A stretch of DNA of 42,089 nt from Rhodococcus sp. IITR03 (lineage in GTDB: Bacteria; Actinomycetota; Actinomycetes; Mycobacteriales; Mycobacteriaceae), in the NCBI GenBank assembly GCA_001017865.1, contig LATQ01000214.1:1-42089 (forward strand), read 5' to 3'. Below are positions 1 through 11,474 of the stretch, one piece after another (positions within the stretch are counted from its first letter, which is position 1; each line of letters opens with the position of its first letter). The notes under the pieces are model-generated. The model was not told the origin of the DNA and searched no databases. It was given only the letters and a program-made list of their open reading frames with translations. Both the position numbers and the translations under genes were made by a program.

Positions 1-2782
1 CGATCCGACGGCACGGCACGCTCGGTGCGGGCAGCGCGCGCCGGTCGACCTTGCCGCCCGGCGTGAGCGGCAGTGCCTCAAGCACGGTGATCGACGACGG
101 ACGCAGATAGGTGGGCAGTTCGTCGGCGAGGCGGACGGTGAGGTCGGCGGGGTCGACGTCGCCCACGACGTAGGCGGCGATGTGCTCGCCGTGCACGGTG
201 ACGGTCGCGGCCTGCACCTCGTCGAAGGCGACGAGCGCGGCTTCGATCTCGCCGAGTTCGATGCGGTAGCCGCGGATCTTCACCTGCTGGTCGGCGCGGC
301 CGAGGAATTCGAGGTGGCCGTCGGTGGTCCAGCGGGCGCGGTCGCCCGTGCGGTACATGCGCCCACCGAACGGTGAGGCGACGAAGCGTTCGGCGGTCAG
401 GGCCGGTGCGCCGAGGTAGCCGCGCGCGACGCCCGGTCCCCCGAGATACAACTCGCCGATCACGTCGGCGGGCACGGGATGCAGGCGGGAGTCGAGGATG
501 ACGGCTGGTCGTGGCCGTCGATCGGTCGCCGATCGGCACGCCCGCGCCGGCTGCAGCGGATCGCTGAGCGTCGCGAGGATCGTGGTCTCGGTGGGCCCGT
601 AGGCGTTGAGCATGGTGCGGCCGGTGGACCAACGGTCGGCCACGGCCTGCGGCAGCGCTTCGCCCCCGGCATCGAGAACCTGCAGGTCGGACAAGCCGTT
701 TTCGGGGGTGACGGCGAGGATCGCGGGTGCGGTGATCGCGTGGGTGACTGATTCGCTGCGCAGCAGGGTTGCCAGCGCCGGTCCGCCGACGGCGTCGGGC
801 GGGCAGATCACCAGGGTTGCGCCGGCATCGAAGGCGAGGAGCAGTTCCTGCAGCGACGCGTCGAAGGACGGCGACGCGAGGTGCAGCACCCGCGATGTCT
901 CGTCGCCGTAGCGCTCGCGCAGCGTCGACACGAGCGCCGACACACCGCGGTGGCCCACCGCGACGGCCTCGGGGTGCGGTGGAACCGGAGGTGTGGATGA
1001 CCCACGCCGTGTTGTCGACGTGCAGCGGCCGCAGGCGATGCTCGGCAGTGAAGGTCTCGCCGGAACCGTCGGTGGGCGGCGCGATGCGGGTGACGTGCTC
1101 GGGCAGCGCCGGGTGGTCATGGGCGACGGCGATCCGCACGTCGCGCAGCACCTGCTCGAGCGGCGGGCGGGAAGTTCGGGGTCGAGCGGGGTGTAGGCGG
1201 CACCGGTCTTGGCGACGGCCCACAGTGCGACCACCGAATCGATCGAGCGAGGCAGCAGCACCGCGACGCGCTCTTCGGGTCCGGCACCGGCCGCGACCAG
1301 CGCATGAGCGAGCGCGTCGGAGCGAGCGTCGAGTTCGCGGTAGGTGATGCTGTCGTTTCCGTCCACGACGGTGACGGCGTCGCTGGCGGCGTGGCGGGTG
1401 AGGACGTCGGGCAGCAGTTCCGGCTCCGGCGCGGTGCGTCCGCGGGCGGGAGCCAGACCGTCGAGTTCGGTTGGGTCGGCGAGGGCGAGATCGCCCACCG
1501 CGACACCCGCGTTCTGCACGAACTCCTTCAGGAATCCGCGGAAACGGCTGTGCAGCGACGAGAGGTGCTCATCGCTGTAGAGATTGGGGTTGGCCTCGAA
1601 GTCGACGCGCATCGTGCGGCCGGCGACGCCCGGGTAGACGTTGACGGCGAGATCGTCGATCGGGCCGCTGGACTGGTGGTGGTACTCCCCCGTCACGTCG
1701 CCGAACGCGATCTCGGGATGGAACATCATCAGGTTGACGGTGGGGCCGAACGGGCTCGCCGCCTCGTCGCGGGATCGGCCGAGACTGCGAAGATCCGCGA
1801 GCATGTCTTCGTACCGGTAGCGCTGGTGGCGCAGAGTGCTGCTCAGTTCCACCTGCACGTCGCGGATGAGTTCGACCGGTGTTGCTGCGGGATCCACACA
1901 CAGGCGCATCGGCACGACGTTGGCGAGAACACCAGCGGATCGACGCAGCGCGGCGGTGGTGCGGGCGGAGACGGGCAGACTGAGCACGACGTCAACCACG
2001 CCCGTCGTCCGGGCGAGAAACGCGCCGAACGCCGCGAGGACGATCGGCACGTCGGTGGAGTTCGCGTCGTGGGCGAGCGCCGAGACCGCAGCAGCGGTAT
2101 CGGCGTCGAGTTCGGAGTTCGCCCGCCGTGCCGGCACCCCGAGAGGTGCTTCGTGATCGACGAACGACACGGATTCGGGCAGGTCGGCGAGGCGCTCGAG
2201 CCAGTGCTGCCGGTCCGTGTCCTGACGCTTCGAGCCCACATAGGCGGCCTCGACATCGAGAATGTCCGCGATGGGCATCGCCTTGAGCGGCGGCGCCTCG
2301 GAGCCGGAGACCCACGCCGAATACAACTCGGCGGCGCGGTTGAGCATGTTGACCGCGCCCTGGCCGTCGAGCGCGATGTGGTGGACGTAGCTCGACAGGA
2401 AATAGCGGTCGTCGCTGATTTGCAGCACCGTCGTGAAGATCGACCGATCGTGCAGCAGATCCAACGGGCTCGTGTAGCGCTTGGTCATCCACTCGGATGC
2501 CGCTTGCTCTGGGTCTGTCTCGGAACGGAAGTCGATGTACGGAACATCGTCGTCGAACGCGACGTCAACATATTGGTACGGCACGCCATCGACGTTGGTG
2601 AAGAACAAGAAACCCGACTCGACATCGCGCGCAGCCTGCACACACGCATCACGCAAGAGCTCGATGTCGAGTTCGCCGATAAGCTCTACGTACTGCGCGG
2701 TGGTGAAAGGTACGTCTGGATGCAGCAACTGCGCATACCAGAGACCCCGCTGACTCGGGGACAGCGGAAGTAGATGCACCAC
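1..2782 (-). CDS. Nonribosomal peptide synthetase, N-terminal C-A part (runs off left edge)
   Basis: The reading frame opens at tandem GTG codons (2782 or 2779) behind a GGGGAG ribosome-binding site and stays open to the left edge, about 927 codons. A condensation domain fills roughly residues 1-430, with the active-site motif HHIALDG near residue 135. An adenylation domain follows: ITYRELDARSDALA, A3-type HTSGST near 1000, NAYGPTET near 590, YRTGDRARW near 345 and GGKVDR near 50. Because it begins with a C domain, it may accept an acyl or peptidyl donor made elsewhere. Between about 1175 and 985, and again around 545-490, the conserved motifs are readable only in a neighbouring frame, as if single G or C bases were missing, yet the main frame never meets a stop. 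The substrate cannot be predicted reliably. The carrier domain and later modules lie outside the window. Confidence 0.88.
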   Translation of the reverse strand, partial: MVHLLPLSPSQRGLWYAQLLHPDVPFTTAQYVELIGELDIELLRDACVQAARDVESGFLFFTNVDGVPYQYVDVAFDDDVPYIDFRSETDPEQAASEWMTKRYTSPLDLLHDRSIFTTVLQISDDRYFLSSYVHHIALDGQGAVNMLNRAAELYSAWVSGSEAPPLKAMPIADILDVEAAYVGSKRQDTDRQHWLERLADLPESVSFVDHEAPLGVPARRANSELDADTAAAVSALAHDANSTDVPIVLAAFGAFLARTTGVVDVVLSLPVSARTTAALRRSAGVLANVVPMRLCVDPAATPVELIRDVQVELSSTLRHQRYRYEDMLADLRSLGRSRDEAASPFGPTVNLMMFHPEIAFGDVTGEYHHQSSGPIDDLAVNVYPGVAGRTMRVDFEANPNLYSDEHLSSLHSRFRGFLKEFVQNAGVAVGDLALADPTELDGLAPARGRTAPEPELLPDVLTRHAASDAVTVVDGNDSITYRELDARSDALAHALVAAGAGPEERVAVLLPRSIDSVVALWAVAKTGAAYTPLDPELPARRSSRCCATCGSPSPMTTRRCPSTSPASRRPPTVPARPSLPSIACGRCTSTTRRGSSTPPVPPHPEAVAVGHRGVSALVSTLRERYGDETSRVLHLASPSFDASLQELLLAFDAGATLVICPPDAVGGPALATLLRSESVTHAITAPAILAVTPENGLSDLQVLDAGGEALPQAVADRWSTGRTMLNAYGPTETTILATLSDPLQPARACRSATDRRPRPAVILDSRLHPVPADVIGELYLGGPGVARGYLGAPALTAERFVASPFGGRMYRTGDRARWTTDGHLEFLGRADQQVKIRGYRIELGEIEAALVAFDEVQAATVTVHGEHIAAYVVGDVDPADLTVRLADELPTYLRPSSITVLEALPLTPGGKVDRRALPAPSVPCRRI

Positions 2783-2992
2783 GCTCCCCTCGTCCTCCCG
2801 ACACAATTCAGGACATGGGAAGTGCAGAACCCTCCCCTGTCGTGCGATCGTGGACGAAGCCTCCCAACTCCACTGTCACGATCACCGTGCAGAAGTTTAC
2901 TTACAGTCACTGTTACCCACCACTTGAACGATCGGCCAGATCGAAATCGGGTTATCGTCTCGAGCGGAAACCACGAAGGGGGCACAAGCGGC

Positions 2993-4824
2993 GTGAACGA
3001 TGTTACCGGTGAGTCAGTTTCGCCCGAACCGGGTCGACGCAAGGTGCGCAGGCGCCTGTCGGACGAGGAGATCGCAGCTCAGCGCAGGAAGCGCCGGCGC
3101 GTGCAGATCGGCTGCGGCGTAGGCGCACTCGCCGTCGTCGGATTCATCGGCTGGCTGGGTTACGAAGGCATGCAGGCGAAGTCGAACCTCGAGAAGGCAC
3201 AGGACTTCGCGATGCAGGCGAAAGACGCACTGCTCGCAGGCGATAGCGACAGGGCCCGCATCGTCGCGGGCGACGCCGATCGTTATGCCCAGGACGCCCA
3301 GGGTTCGGTCGACTCGGTGCCGTGGCGTGTTGCCGGCACCATTCCATTCTTGGGAAGCCCGTTCGATTCCACTCGCCAGATGACCACTATTGTGAGCGGT
3401 CTCACAGAGCAGGTTCTCCTCCCCGCGGTCGACGCAGGTAGTGCAGTCTCTCCTGATCAATTGATTTTGGACGGCGCACGCATCAATCTCGCCGCTCTTC
3501 GCGACGCCACACCCGTCCTCGGGACGACGTCCGCGGCCATCAGCAACCTCAACGAGCAGGCTCAGAACGTCGACAGCACGTGGCTCGGTCTGATCGACGA
3601 CGCGCGGTCGATCTGCAGGAGCAGGTGTCTGAGTTGTCCGGCCTGCTGAACAACACGTCGCTCGCTGCGCAGATCGCGCCAGCCATGCTGGGCGCAGACG
3701 GTCCGCGCAGTTACTTCGTCGGTTTCCAGACGAACGCAGAGGCACGCGGTACAGGCGGCCTACTCGGCGGTTTCACGGTGATCCGAGCAAACGATGGCGC
3801 TGTCTCCGTCGACGACGTCACGAGCAACCGGGAATTCCGATTCGACTACGACCCGATCGACCTCGGTCCCGATTTCCAGCGTGCGTACGGCCACAGCCGG
3901 CCTACGCAGGACTTCCGCAACAGCAATGTGAGTCCGCACTTCCCGTATGCGGGCCAGATCTGGCAGTCGATGTGGCAGCAGGAGACCGGTGAACGGGTTG
4001 ATGGCGCAATTGCGACCGACCCTGTGGCACTGAGTTATGTTCTCGACGTAGTCGGGGACGTCACTCTGCCTGGTGGGGAGAAGGTCACTGCCGACAACGT
4101 GGTCGAGCTGACCGAATCAACGGCCTATTCGCGCTTCGGCGACGATCAGGCAGCTCGGAAGCGCTATCTCGAGACGGTTGCAAAGACTGTCGTACAGAAG
4201 CTCACCGGAAGCATTTCACGTCCTCAAGCCCTCCTGGAAGCGTTGGGGCGCGCAGCAGGCGAAGGCCGACTCGCTGTCTGGAGTTCAGTCCCGGACGAGC
4301 AGGCGGTGCTGGAAACGACTCCATTGGGTCACGTCGTTCCTGATGACGCAGCGCCATACGCAGAAGTGGTAGTCAACAATCTCGGCGGGAACAAACTCGA
4401 CTACTACTTGAGTCGGGAGATCGAATACACCGCAGAGTCATGCGAGGGAGAGACCCGCAACTCGAAAGTGGCGGTACGACTGACCAATAGCGTTCCTCCC
4501 GGAAACTACACCGACTACGTCGCCGGCATGTTCGATAATCCCGTCGGGGCTCCGGTCGGCACGAATCTCACCGATCTCGGATTATTGGCGACTCAAGGTG
4601 CAAAGTTGAACAAGGTCACCGTCGACGGGCGTCCAGCGTTCGCCTACACCGCAGCAGAAAGGGGGCACCCCATGTTCAACGTACAAGCGTCTATTCCCCC
4701 TGGTGAGACTGTTGAAGTGGTCTACGAGCTGACCGAGCCCACCGCAAGTGGGAGCGCTCGCATCCCTGTTCAACCGCTGATCGACGATCCCCGCGTGGTG
4801 GCGGACGTACCGGTGTGCGGGTAA
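2993..4824 (+). CDS. DUF4012 domain membrane protein (apparent frameshift near 3605)
   Basis: A GTG start at 2993 follows an AAGGGGG ribosome-binding site about 10 bases upstream. The product would be about 610 residues: a very basic cytoplasmic N-terminus (residues 15-36), one membrane helix (about 37-57), then a long exported domain. Segments such as YFVGFQTNAEARGTGGLLGG and the later TGERVDGAIATDPVALSYVLDVVG are typical of the DUF4012 family, whose function is not established and which is often met near actinobacterial polysaccharide loci. The frame opened at 2993 stops at 3649, while the conserved protein continues in the frame ending at 4824. One base appears missing near 3605 (GACGCGCGGTC, expected to read D-A-A-V). 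It is divergent from the NRPS gene and convergent with the exopolysaccharide operon. Confidence 0.85.
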
Positions 4825-4846
4825 ATCCTGTTTGATCTCTCCAGAA

Positions 4847-4886
4847 ATACTTATGGCCACGAGACTGATCTCGTGGCCATAAGTAT
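4847..4886. terminator. Bidirectional terminator hairpin between convergent genes
   Basis: A perfect 18-bp inverted repeat (4847-4864 and 4869-4886) encloses the 4-base loop CTGA. It sits exactly between the stop of the DUF4012 gene (+) and the stop of the GDP-fucose synthase gene (-), so it probably ends transcription from both sides. No clear T-tract follows on either strand, so its efficiency is uncertain. Confidence 0.75.
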
Positions 4887-4894
4887 CTGAGCCG

Positions 4895-5862
4895 TCAGGT
4901 CCGAATGGACTCGACATTCTCTCGATACCACGCAATTGTCGAAGCGATGCCCGATCTCAAATCGATCTTCGGCTCCCAACCCGACGAGCGCAGTTTCGAG
5001 ACATCCAGTAGTTTCCGCGGGGTACCGTCCGGCTTGGTGGTATCCCACTCGATCGTTCCCGTGTATCCGACTTCCTCGGCGACGATCTGAGAGATCTCTT
5101 TGATCGTGTGGTCCTCGCCAGTGCCCACATTCACCTGATCGGGACCGTCGTAATTCTCCATCAGGTGCAAGCAAGCCGCAGCCATGTCGTCCACATGCAG
5201 AAACTCCCGCAACGGTGAACCAGTGCCCCAGTTCGTCACACTCTTCGAGCCATCACGTCGCGCCTCATCGAATCGCCTGATCAGAGCAGGAAGAACATGG
5301 GAGCCTTCGGTGAGAAGTTGTCACCGGGACCGTACAAATTCGTCGGCATCGCGGAGATCCAAGGAAGACCGTACTGACGTCGGACCGCCTGGACATGCAA
5401 GATACCCGCGATCTTGGCGATCGCGTATGCATCGTTCGTCGGTTCCAGATGGCCAGTGAGAAGGTACTCCTCTTTGATCGGCTGTGGCGCAAGCTTGGGG
5501 TAGATGCATGACGAGCCGAGAAACAACAGCCGCTGAGTACCGAACTCGCGAGCCGCGTCCAACACATTCACCTGAATGCGGAGGTTCTCCGAGAGGAAAT
5601 CCACGGGATACGTGTTGTTCGCAAGGATGCCACCAACCTTCGCAGCAGCAAGCACCACGTTGACCGGACGCTGCTCGGCGAAAAAGGCGAACACAGCGTG
5701 CCGGTCCCGAAGATCAAGCTCCGAGGAGGACCGCCCGATCAGGCGCTCGAACCCTTCCGCCTCAAGAAGCCGCCAAATTGCCCCACCTACAAGTCCGCGA
5801 TGTCCTGCGACATAGATGGAATCTGTGCGATCGAGCGGGTGAGGAACGAACGCGTCACTCAT
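4895..5862 (-). CDS. fcl: GDP-L-fucose synthase (apparent frameshift near 5310)
   Basis: This NADPH-dependent epimerase/reductase converts GDP-4-keto-6-deoxymannose to GDP-L-fucose in the cytoplasm. The N-terminal part has the Rossmann motif GHRGLVG, the SSCIYP segment and the catalytic YAIAK (YxxxK). After the conserved [11 protein letters not shown] the frame stops at 5281. The family C-terminus ([18 protein letters not shown] to the stop at 4895) follows in another frame, consistent with one missing base near 5310 (CCGAAGGC, expected [12 protein letters not shown]). The ATG at 5862 overlaps the stop of the upstream dehydratase gene (TGATG), a classic coupled start; an in-frame ATG at 5877 is an alternative. 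This is the last gene of the operon, and with its upstream neighbour it completes GDP-fucose synthesis. Confidence 0.9.
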
Positions 5863-6890
5863 CAGAGGATCTCCCAATCGGGGTGAGCCGGCTTATCGAT
5901 CCAGGCTCGCCCTTCGTGCGTCAGAGCTTCGATGTCCGCATCGACCATGATCCGTGCGAGCTCCGGTGTATGAACCCGAGCCTTCCAACCCAGTTTTTCA
6001 TGAGCCTTCGACGCATCACCGATCAGCGAATCAACCTCAGTCGGCCGGAGATACCGCTCGTCGAACTTGACGTGATCTTCCCAATTCAGGCCGGCATGCT
6101 CGAACGCAACCTGCAGGAAGTCCTTCACAGAGTAGGCCTCGCCTGTTGCCAGTACGAAGTCATCAGGCTCATCGACCTGAAGCATGCGCCACATGCCTTC
6201 CACGTACTCCGGGGCGTATCCCCAGTCTCGCACGGCGTCGAGATTTCCCATGTACAGGTGCTTTTCGACACCAGCCTTGATTCGGGCAACCGCACGCGTG
6301 ATCTTGCGAGTCACAAACGTCTCACCACGACGCGGCGACTCGTGATTGAACAGGATTCCGTTGACCGCGAACATGCCGTATGCCTCGCGATAATTCCGCG
6401 TCACCCAATAGGAGTACACTTTTGCAGCACCGTACGGCGAACGCGGATAGAACGGGGTTTCCTCATTCTGAGGCGGAGGAGTAGCACCGAACATCTCCGA
6501 GCTTGAGGCCTGGTAGTACCGGCAGTTGACCCCGGCCAACCGAACAGCTTCCAGAAGGCGGATGGAGCCGATTCCCGTTGTATTACCGGTGTGTTCGGGT
6601 TCATCAAAACTCACCCTGACATGCGACTGAGCACCAAGGTTGTAAACTTCGTCGGGGTTGATCTGTGAGAGCAATGTAACAAGTCGTGCACCGTCGCTCA
6701 GGTCCCCATAGTGCAAGAACAACTTTGCATTGGGTTCATGTGGATCGACATATAAATGGTCGATACGCGAGGTATTGAACGACGACGACCTACGAATGAG
6801 TCCATGTACCTCGTACCCCTTTCGCAGAAGAAATTCAGCGAGATACGATCCGTCTTGACCTGTGATACCAGTGATCAGCGCAGTCTTCAT
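5862..6890 (-). CDS. gmd: GDP-mannose 4,6-dehydratase
   Basis: This enzyme converts GDP-D-mannose to GDP-4-keto-6-deoxy-D-mannose, the first step to GDP-L-fucose. It is intact, about 342 residues. It shows the nucleotide-binding [10 protein letters not shown] at the N-terminus, QASSSEMFG, the catalytic SPYGAAK (YxxxK) and the family-typical [17 protein letters not shown] chose the ATG at 6890 because GAGGAG lies four bases before it and translation then starts with MKTALITG, the usual family start; an ATG at 6914 is also in frame. It overlaps fcl by one base, so the two are translationally coupled. Confidence 0.95.
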   Translation of the reverse strand: MKTALITGITGQDGSYLAEFLLRKGYEVHGLIRRSSSFNTSRIDHLYVDPHEPNAKLFLHYGDLSDGARLVTLLSQINPDEVYNLGAQSHVRVSFDEPEHTGNTTGIGSIRLLEAVRLAGVNCRYYQASSSEMFGATPPPQNEETPFYPRSPYGAAKVYSYWVTRNYREAYGMFAVNGILFNHESPRRGETFVTRKITRAVARIKAGVEKHLYMGNLDAVRDWGYAPEYVEGMWRMLQVDEPDDFVLATGEAYSVKDFLQVAFEHAGLNWEDHVKFDERYLRPTEVDSLIGDASKAHEKLGWKARVHTPELARIMVDADIEALTHEGRAWIDKPAHPDWEIL

Positions 6891-6958
6891 TTTCTCCTCT
6901 TTTCCGTTCATCATCGACTTTACAAATAATCTCTAGGTAGTCGGTGCCATCCGAGTAA

Positions 6959-8116
6959 TCATGCAACCCCTATCGAGAGAATTCGCTTCACCGACGGTCC
7001 CGCTGCCCGATGTTCAGCCGCCGTACAGCAGTCTTCCTCCGAATACTGGCAGGCCTCAATCAGGCCCGTTGCAAGCAAAGCGGGGTCTCGCTGCTCCGTT
7101 GCAATACCGTTGGAACCAACCTCGAGCGCACCGTCCGGATCCGCGCCTTTCGTCGCCACCACAGGTAACCCAGTACCGCCAGCCTCGACCAGCACGCGGG
7201 GAGAGCCCTCGTAGTGCGATGTCATCAGAAGACAATCGGACTCACTCATGACTTTCGCAACCGTCGCCCGATCCTGGCTTCCAAGTAGGTGCACTGATTC
7301 GGACACCCCTAACTCTGCAGCATGACCGATCACGCCATCGCGCATCGATCCGTCACCGACCATCACCAACTCAGCACTCGGAACACGTTTTAAGAGCTGC
7401 GAGATCGTATCGACCGCCAGCAAGGGATCCTTCTGGGACTCCAATCGTCCTACCCAGCACACACGAAGTGCACGTTTCCCATCCCACTTAACCCGATTGG
7501 CGCGCTGATAGACCTGCGGATCGAACCACGTCTGTGCAACATAAACATCGGGCCGTGCTTGAACCAGTCGCGTTCCATCCGTGCGATTGAAGACCACGAT
7601 ACCTGCCGCACGCCGAAGAACGCGTTTCTCAAGGGCCCGATAAACCGAACCGAGTCCCTTCCACGAGGAATCCGAATGTGCACCGGTCAGGCCGTTCGAA
7701 TCATTATGGATGAACTGGATGAACCTGCTACGCCGAAGGTAGGAGAGAAGAAATCCCGTTTCCACCCTATGCGCCTGCAAAAGGACTCGCGGGATCCTGC
7801 GATTATACCGCACAACTCCCCACAGCAGGCGCATCGAATGCGGGACACGAACACGGCTACCTGATGTCTCACTCCGATCGAAGCGAGCAACAGGCATGAA
7901 TTCCACATCCCGGCCAGCAAGTTCAACCTTCGTCCACACACCGACCTTATGTGCTTTATTGAGCGTGATGCCCACCAATCCGAATCGAAAGTCATCACCG
8001 TACTTGATAAGGTCGTGGATACACGTGTCGATACCACCCGGTACGAGATTCTCAGGATCTACATGTTCAACAATGATCCGATCTAAGGCTGCGGGCAGGC
8101 CGCTTATTTCACTCAT
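6959..8116 (-). CDS. Family 4 glycosyltransferase
   Basis: The product is an intact 385-residue cytoplasmic glycosyltransferase with a GT-B fold. The C-terminal half has the usual GT4 signatures: VCWVGRLESQKDP at the start of the donor-binding domain, ELVMVGDGSMRD, and LLMTSHYEGSPRVLVEAGGTGLPVVAT, which holds the E-x7-E type nucleotide-sugar site. The N-terminal half contains VPGGIDTCIHDLI, an acceptor-side motif common in these enzymes. It probably adds one sugar of the repeat unit; donor and linkage cannot be read from sequence. It lies 15 bases after the flippase stop in the same operon. Confidence 0.88.
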   Translation of the reverse strand: MSEISGLPAALDRIIVEHVDPENLVPGGIDTCIHDLIKYGDDFRFGLVGITLNKAHKVGVWTKVELAGRDVEFMPVARFDRSETSGSRVRVPHSMRLLWGVVRYNRRIPRVLLQAHRVETGFLLSYLRRSRFIQFIHNDSNGLTGAHSDSSWKGLGSVYRALEKRVLRRAAGIVVFNRTDGTRLVQARPDVYVAQTWFDPQVYQRANRVKWDGKRALRVCWVGRLESQKDPLLAVDTISQLLKRVPSAELVMVGDGSMRDGVIGHAAELGVSESVHLLGSQDRATVAKVMSESDCLLMTSHYEGSPRVLVEAGGTGLPVVATKGADPDGALEVGSNGIATEQRDPALLATGLIEACQYSEEDCCTAAEHRAAGPSVKRILSIGVA

Positions 8117-8131
8117 CGATTAACCCTTAAT

Positions 8132-9480
8132 TCACCCAACGGATCCATCACTCGCTGACATCGCAGCCAACTGACAACGGCGTACACCCTCGTTGCGAAT
8201 TCTCCTGTACGAATACAGCAAACATGGGACGACGTGTAGGAACGCAAGAACCACCACTGTCGCAAGGACCGGGCCGATTGCACCGTGCTTCGAAGCAAAA
8301 TAGATCGATAGAACGAGGCTTGCAATCGCCGTCACGACCGTCGTTACCGCCTGAAACCGGAGACCTGAAACGTCCGTTAAATACATACCCGCAGGCTGCT
8401 GAATCGCCTGACAAATCACTACACCCGCAAATGCAAAATAGAGCGAGTGCGGGATATCCACTATTCCACTCGTCGCCCACCTCGCTATGACGGGACCAAA
8501 AATAACCAAACCAAGTGCGCCACCGATACCCAAGAAAGTACTCAGTAGAACCGCCTGATTGAACAACCTGCTGACGTCCCGTCCAGAATGACGAGCTTCC
8601 GCAAAATCACCCCACAACGATCGTCCAGCCACTTGCACAATTGAAAGAACCGGAAGAAAGACCATCGCAGCACCCGAATAGATCGCCACCTGCTCAAGCG
8701 ACGAGGTCCATCCGAGAACGATTCGGTCCGACTGAAAAGTGAACGGCAGGGCGATCGAGACTACTACCATTGGTACCGCCGTTGACCAAATTGCAGTATT
8801 CTGGTCTCGTTCAGACGATTTGTTATAAGCACGCGCCGCACGAATTGCCGGCGACCGCAAAGCAACCCAATTCAATAAAAAGTTTGTCACTAATACGCCC
8901 ACTGTGGAAACCGCTATCAAGACAGCCGGTTCCGCCCGAGCCACGAACAAGATTGTCACGGCGGCGAGGTTTACCACCGAGGTCGCTCCCTGGACCAGGA
9001 CGACGAAGGCATTCCGTCTAATACCAAGAAGAATGCGTGCGCCTAACGACAAAGGTACCGAAACCGCGACCAAAAGAACAGCAGTTGCAATCGACCAGTT
9101 GAGTTCTCGGCTCGACTCAATATTGAGCACAGTAGTCCATAAACCGAACGCCCCTAACGCAAGACTCGCGGCGCCAAGTGACGCGCCCACCGACATCAAA
9201 ATCCGTTGGGCTTTTCGGAGCACGGAATTAAAAGAGCCGGGATGACCGGGCAACCCCGCTGCGGCATTAGTCACAGCCGACCCAATCCCAAGATCCATCA
9301 TCGGAATAAGAAATGGCAATGCAGCCGCAAGAGAGAATACAGCATACGCTTCCGGACCATATTCGGAGGTTATCAGTCGCGTAATAAGGAGCGCAGCGCC
9401 GCCCGATAAGGCAGTACGAAAGCGCGCGCACCTGCGGACTTCACGATACGCGCAAGCGGCCCGCTACCGATACTGTTCAT
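8132..9480 (-). CDS. Wzx-like polysaccharide flippase (apparent frameshift near 9413)
   Basis: The product is a polytopic membrane protein of about 449 residues with roughly twelve hydrophobic segments, of the polysaccharide biosynthesis/MATE-like flippase type. It would move the lipid-linked repeat unit across the membrane. The largest uninterrupted frame starts only at 9319 (MPFLIPMMDLGIGSAV). Upstream of it the family N-terminus can be read in two frames: an ATG at 9480 gives MNSIGSGPLARIVKSAGARAFVLP, and the continuation LSGGAALLITRLITSEYGPEAY lies one frame over, implying one missing base near 9413. The 9480 start lies six bases after the stop of the WecG-like gene. Confidence 0.8.
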
Positions 9481-9486
9481 ACGCAG

Positions 9487-10257
9487 TCAGTTACCCGATT
9501 CAGTCAACGCAGAACGAATAAAGGTGAAGTTGCCGAACACGTACCGCTTCCATAACCTGCGCGGCTCAGAGGCGAAACGGTATATCCACTCAATGCCGAA
9601 CTTCTGAAAAAATGCCGGCGCCTCCGAAATAGTCCCCGCAACAAAATCAAATGCTGCACCGACACCCACGCACGGACGTTGAACCATTTTGCATAATGCG
9701 GCCGTACAAAAATCTTGTTTGGGAGTCCCTAGCGCCACCCATACAATATCGGGGTCGGCAGCGTTAACCCGCTTCGACACATCGTCTAGAAATGAAGAAT
9801 CCACGGGCAAACTGGGGAGAATACATGCCCGCGATAGCAATTCCTGGATACTGATTACAGGCCGCTCTGTAAAGGTCTTCCAAAGTCTCGTCGGTTGCAC
9901 CAAGAAAAAAGTGCTTCAGATCGTTAGAGCGGCCCCGATCGAGAACATTGCGGAACAGCGACGGTCCACGGACATGACCCGCGATAACGCTACCGCGCGA
10001 TCTTGCTTTCATTGCCCATACCACCGGTCGACCATCCGGGAAATTGACTCCTTCGTCGTTCAACACCTCGCGTAGGACCGGTCATTTGACGCCACTGCCA
10101 CACAATAAGCGTTCGATAAGCGAACCGATATCGACTTACGCTCTAAACCCCATCGAATTACGTCACCGCACGCTTTGTCTGCGGTGGTCGCGATAAAGGG
10201 AACTTTTCCCACCCGGACATAACTGTCGTCAATTATGGCATTATTGTCGCTGTTCAT
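9487..10257 (-). CDS. WecG/TagA/CpsF family glycosyltransferase (two apparent frameshifts)
   Basis: The product would be about 256 residues. Members transfer N-acetylmannosamine(uronate), glucose or glucuronate to a lipid-linked sugar. Three reading-frame pieces together make one family member. The first (10257-10060) ends with RLSNAYCVAVASNDRSYA. The second has VLNDEGVNFPDGRPVVWAMK and HFFLGATDETL. The third has DIVWVALGTPKQDF, VGVGAAFDFVAGT and the family C-terminus GIEWIYRFASEPRRLWKRY. Apparent indels lie near 10072 (one base missing) and 9805 (one extra C in a C run, or two bases missing). With UDP-glucose dehydrogenase in the operon, a glucuronosyl donor is an attractive but untested idea. 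Confidence 0.85.
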
Positions 10258-10323
10258 CGAGTATCACCTAACCTTCGAACGCTCAGAATTGGAGATTGTG
10301 CGTTTGGCAATCGAACTGGTGAA

Positions 10324-11474
10324 TTACTCACTCCGGTCCGCCAACTCGACCGTAAGAGGGACGATTTCGGTTCTCTCACCATTGTTGTACACGTCGCGAA
10401 GCACCCGGAGTACGCGGTTTCCGCTAGACTCCAAGGTAAATCTCGAAAGCCATGCAGACTCCGCCCCGCTCATAGTGAGGTCAGCAGCTGCCAAAACCGC
10501 CTCCGCGTAGTCATTCACAGAGTCGCCTGCGCAAAGCTCTCCGGTCAAACCCGGGACAATTGCGTCAGAAGAACCCAGGCAACGCGAAGACACGACGGAA
10601 GGAATTCCCACCGACGCGGCTTCGACAAGGACATTGCCAAACCCCTCTGCCAGAGACGCCAATAATACGACAGAATTTGGTGGACATTCTTCGAACCAGG
10701 CTTCTACCCACCCATGAAACTTGACTGATACCGAACAAACCTGTGCGAGCTGTTGAATTTCTGATTCCAAGGGCCCGACGCCGAAGAAATGAACTTCGAC
10801 GTGCTCGACATTCTTGCCAAGTTCGGAAGCAACCAGAACGGCTATATGAGGCCGCTTCTGCTCAACTAGTCGGGCAGGGACGACAAGGTTGAGCGCATTT
10901 TGAGAAGCTAACGTATCTCTCGAACGTTTAATGCTTGAGTGCGCGGATCGCACGTCCACCTTCGCTGTGGCGGGATTCGGCACTACATAGATGTTTTTTG
11001 GTTCTATCCGGTATAAAGCTGCCGCCTCTGCTGCAACCGTATGAGAAATCGCGATATAGCATCGGCAAAGGGGTAGCAGATCTTTGCGATTGCCTGAATA
11101 GCACGGAACTTGAATCCGAAAATCTTGCGTAGAGGAACTTCGACATTGCGACCGCTGATCACAACACGTGCACGCCCACGGATTCTGCCAACCTGCGAAA
11201 TTAACGCCAATAAATTGAAGTATGGCATCAATCCTAGAATGATATCGAGACGCGAGGACGCCGCATATCGACGGACCGCGAGAAGTCGGCGGATGAACCC
11301 CTTGTCAAGAATGGAGTGCACCTGAACTCCCTCAGGACGGAGCAGAGGGTCGACGGGCCCACACACAACAAGTCGTATGTCGACTCCCGAAGCGTTTAAC
11401 CACCTGGCCCATTCGCGAGCGACGAACTCGGCGCCCCCACCGCCGAGACTTGGGACGAGTATGGCGACTCTCAT
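10324..11474 (-). CDS. Family 4 glycosyltransferase (apparent frameshift near 11050)
   Basis: The product would be about 383 residues. The N-terminal part (MRVAILVPSLGGGGAEFVAREWARWL) has the G-rich motif of GT-B retaining glycosyltransferases. The C-terminal part has LNLVVPARLVEQKRP, HFFGVGPLESEI and VLLASLAEGFGNVLVEAASVGIPSVVSS, the donor-binding signatures of GT4. The two halves lie in different frames and join at DAIS.. ISHTVAAEAAALYRIEPKNIYVVPNPAT, with one base apparently missing near 11050. The ATG overlaps the stop of the upstream acetyltransferase gene by four bases (ATGA), which indicates translational coupling. Confidence 0.87.

Noticed and set aside
1304..2773. Long + strand open frame (489 codons) opposite the NRPS
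   Set aside because: It has no family motifs and a shadow-like composition rich in Arg, Val and Asp. The minus strand carries clear C and A domain motifs.
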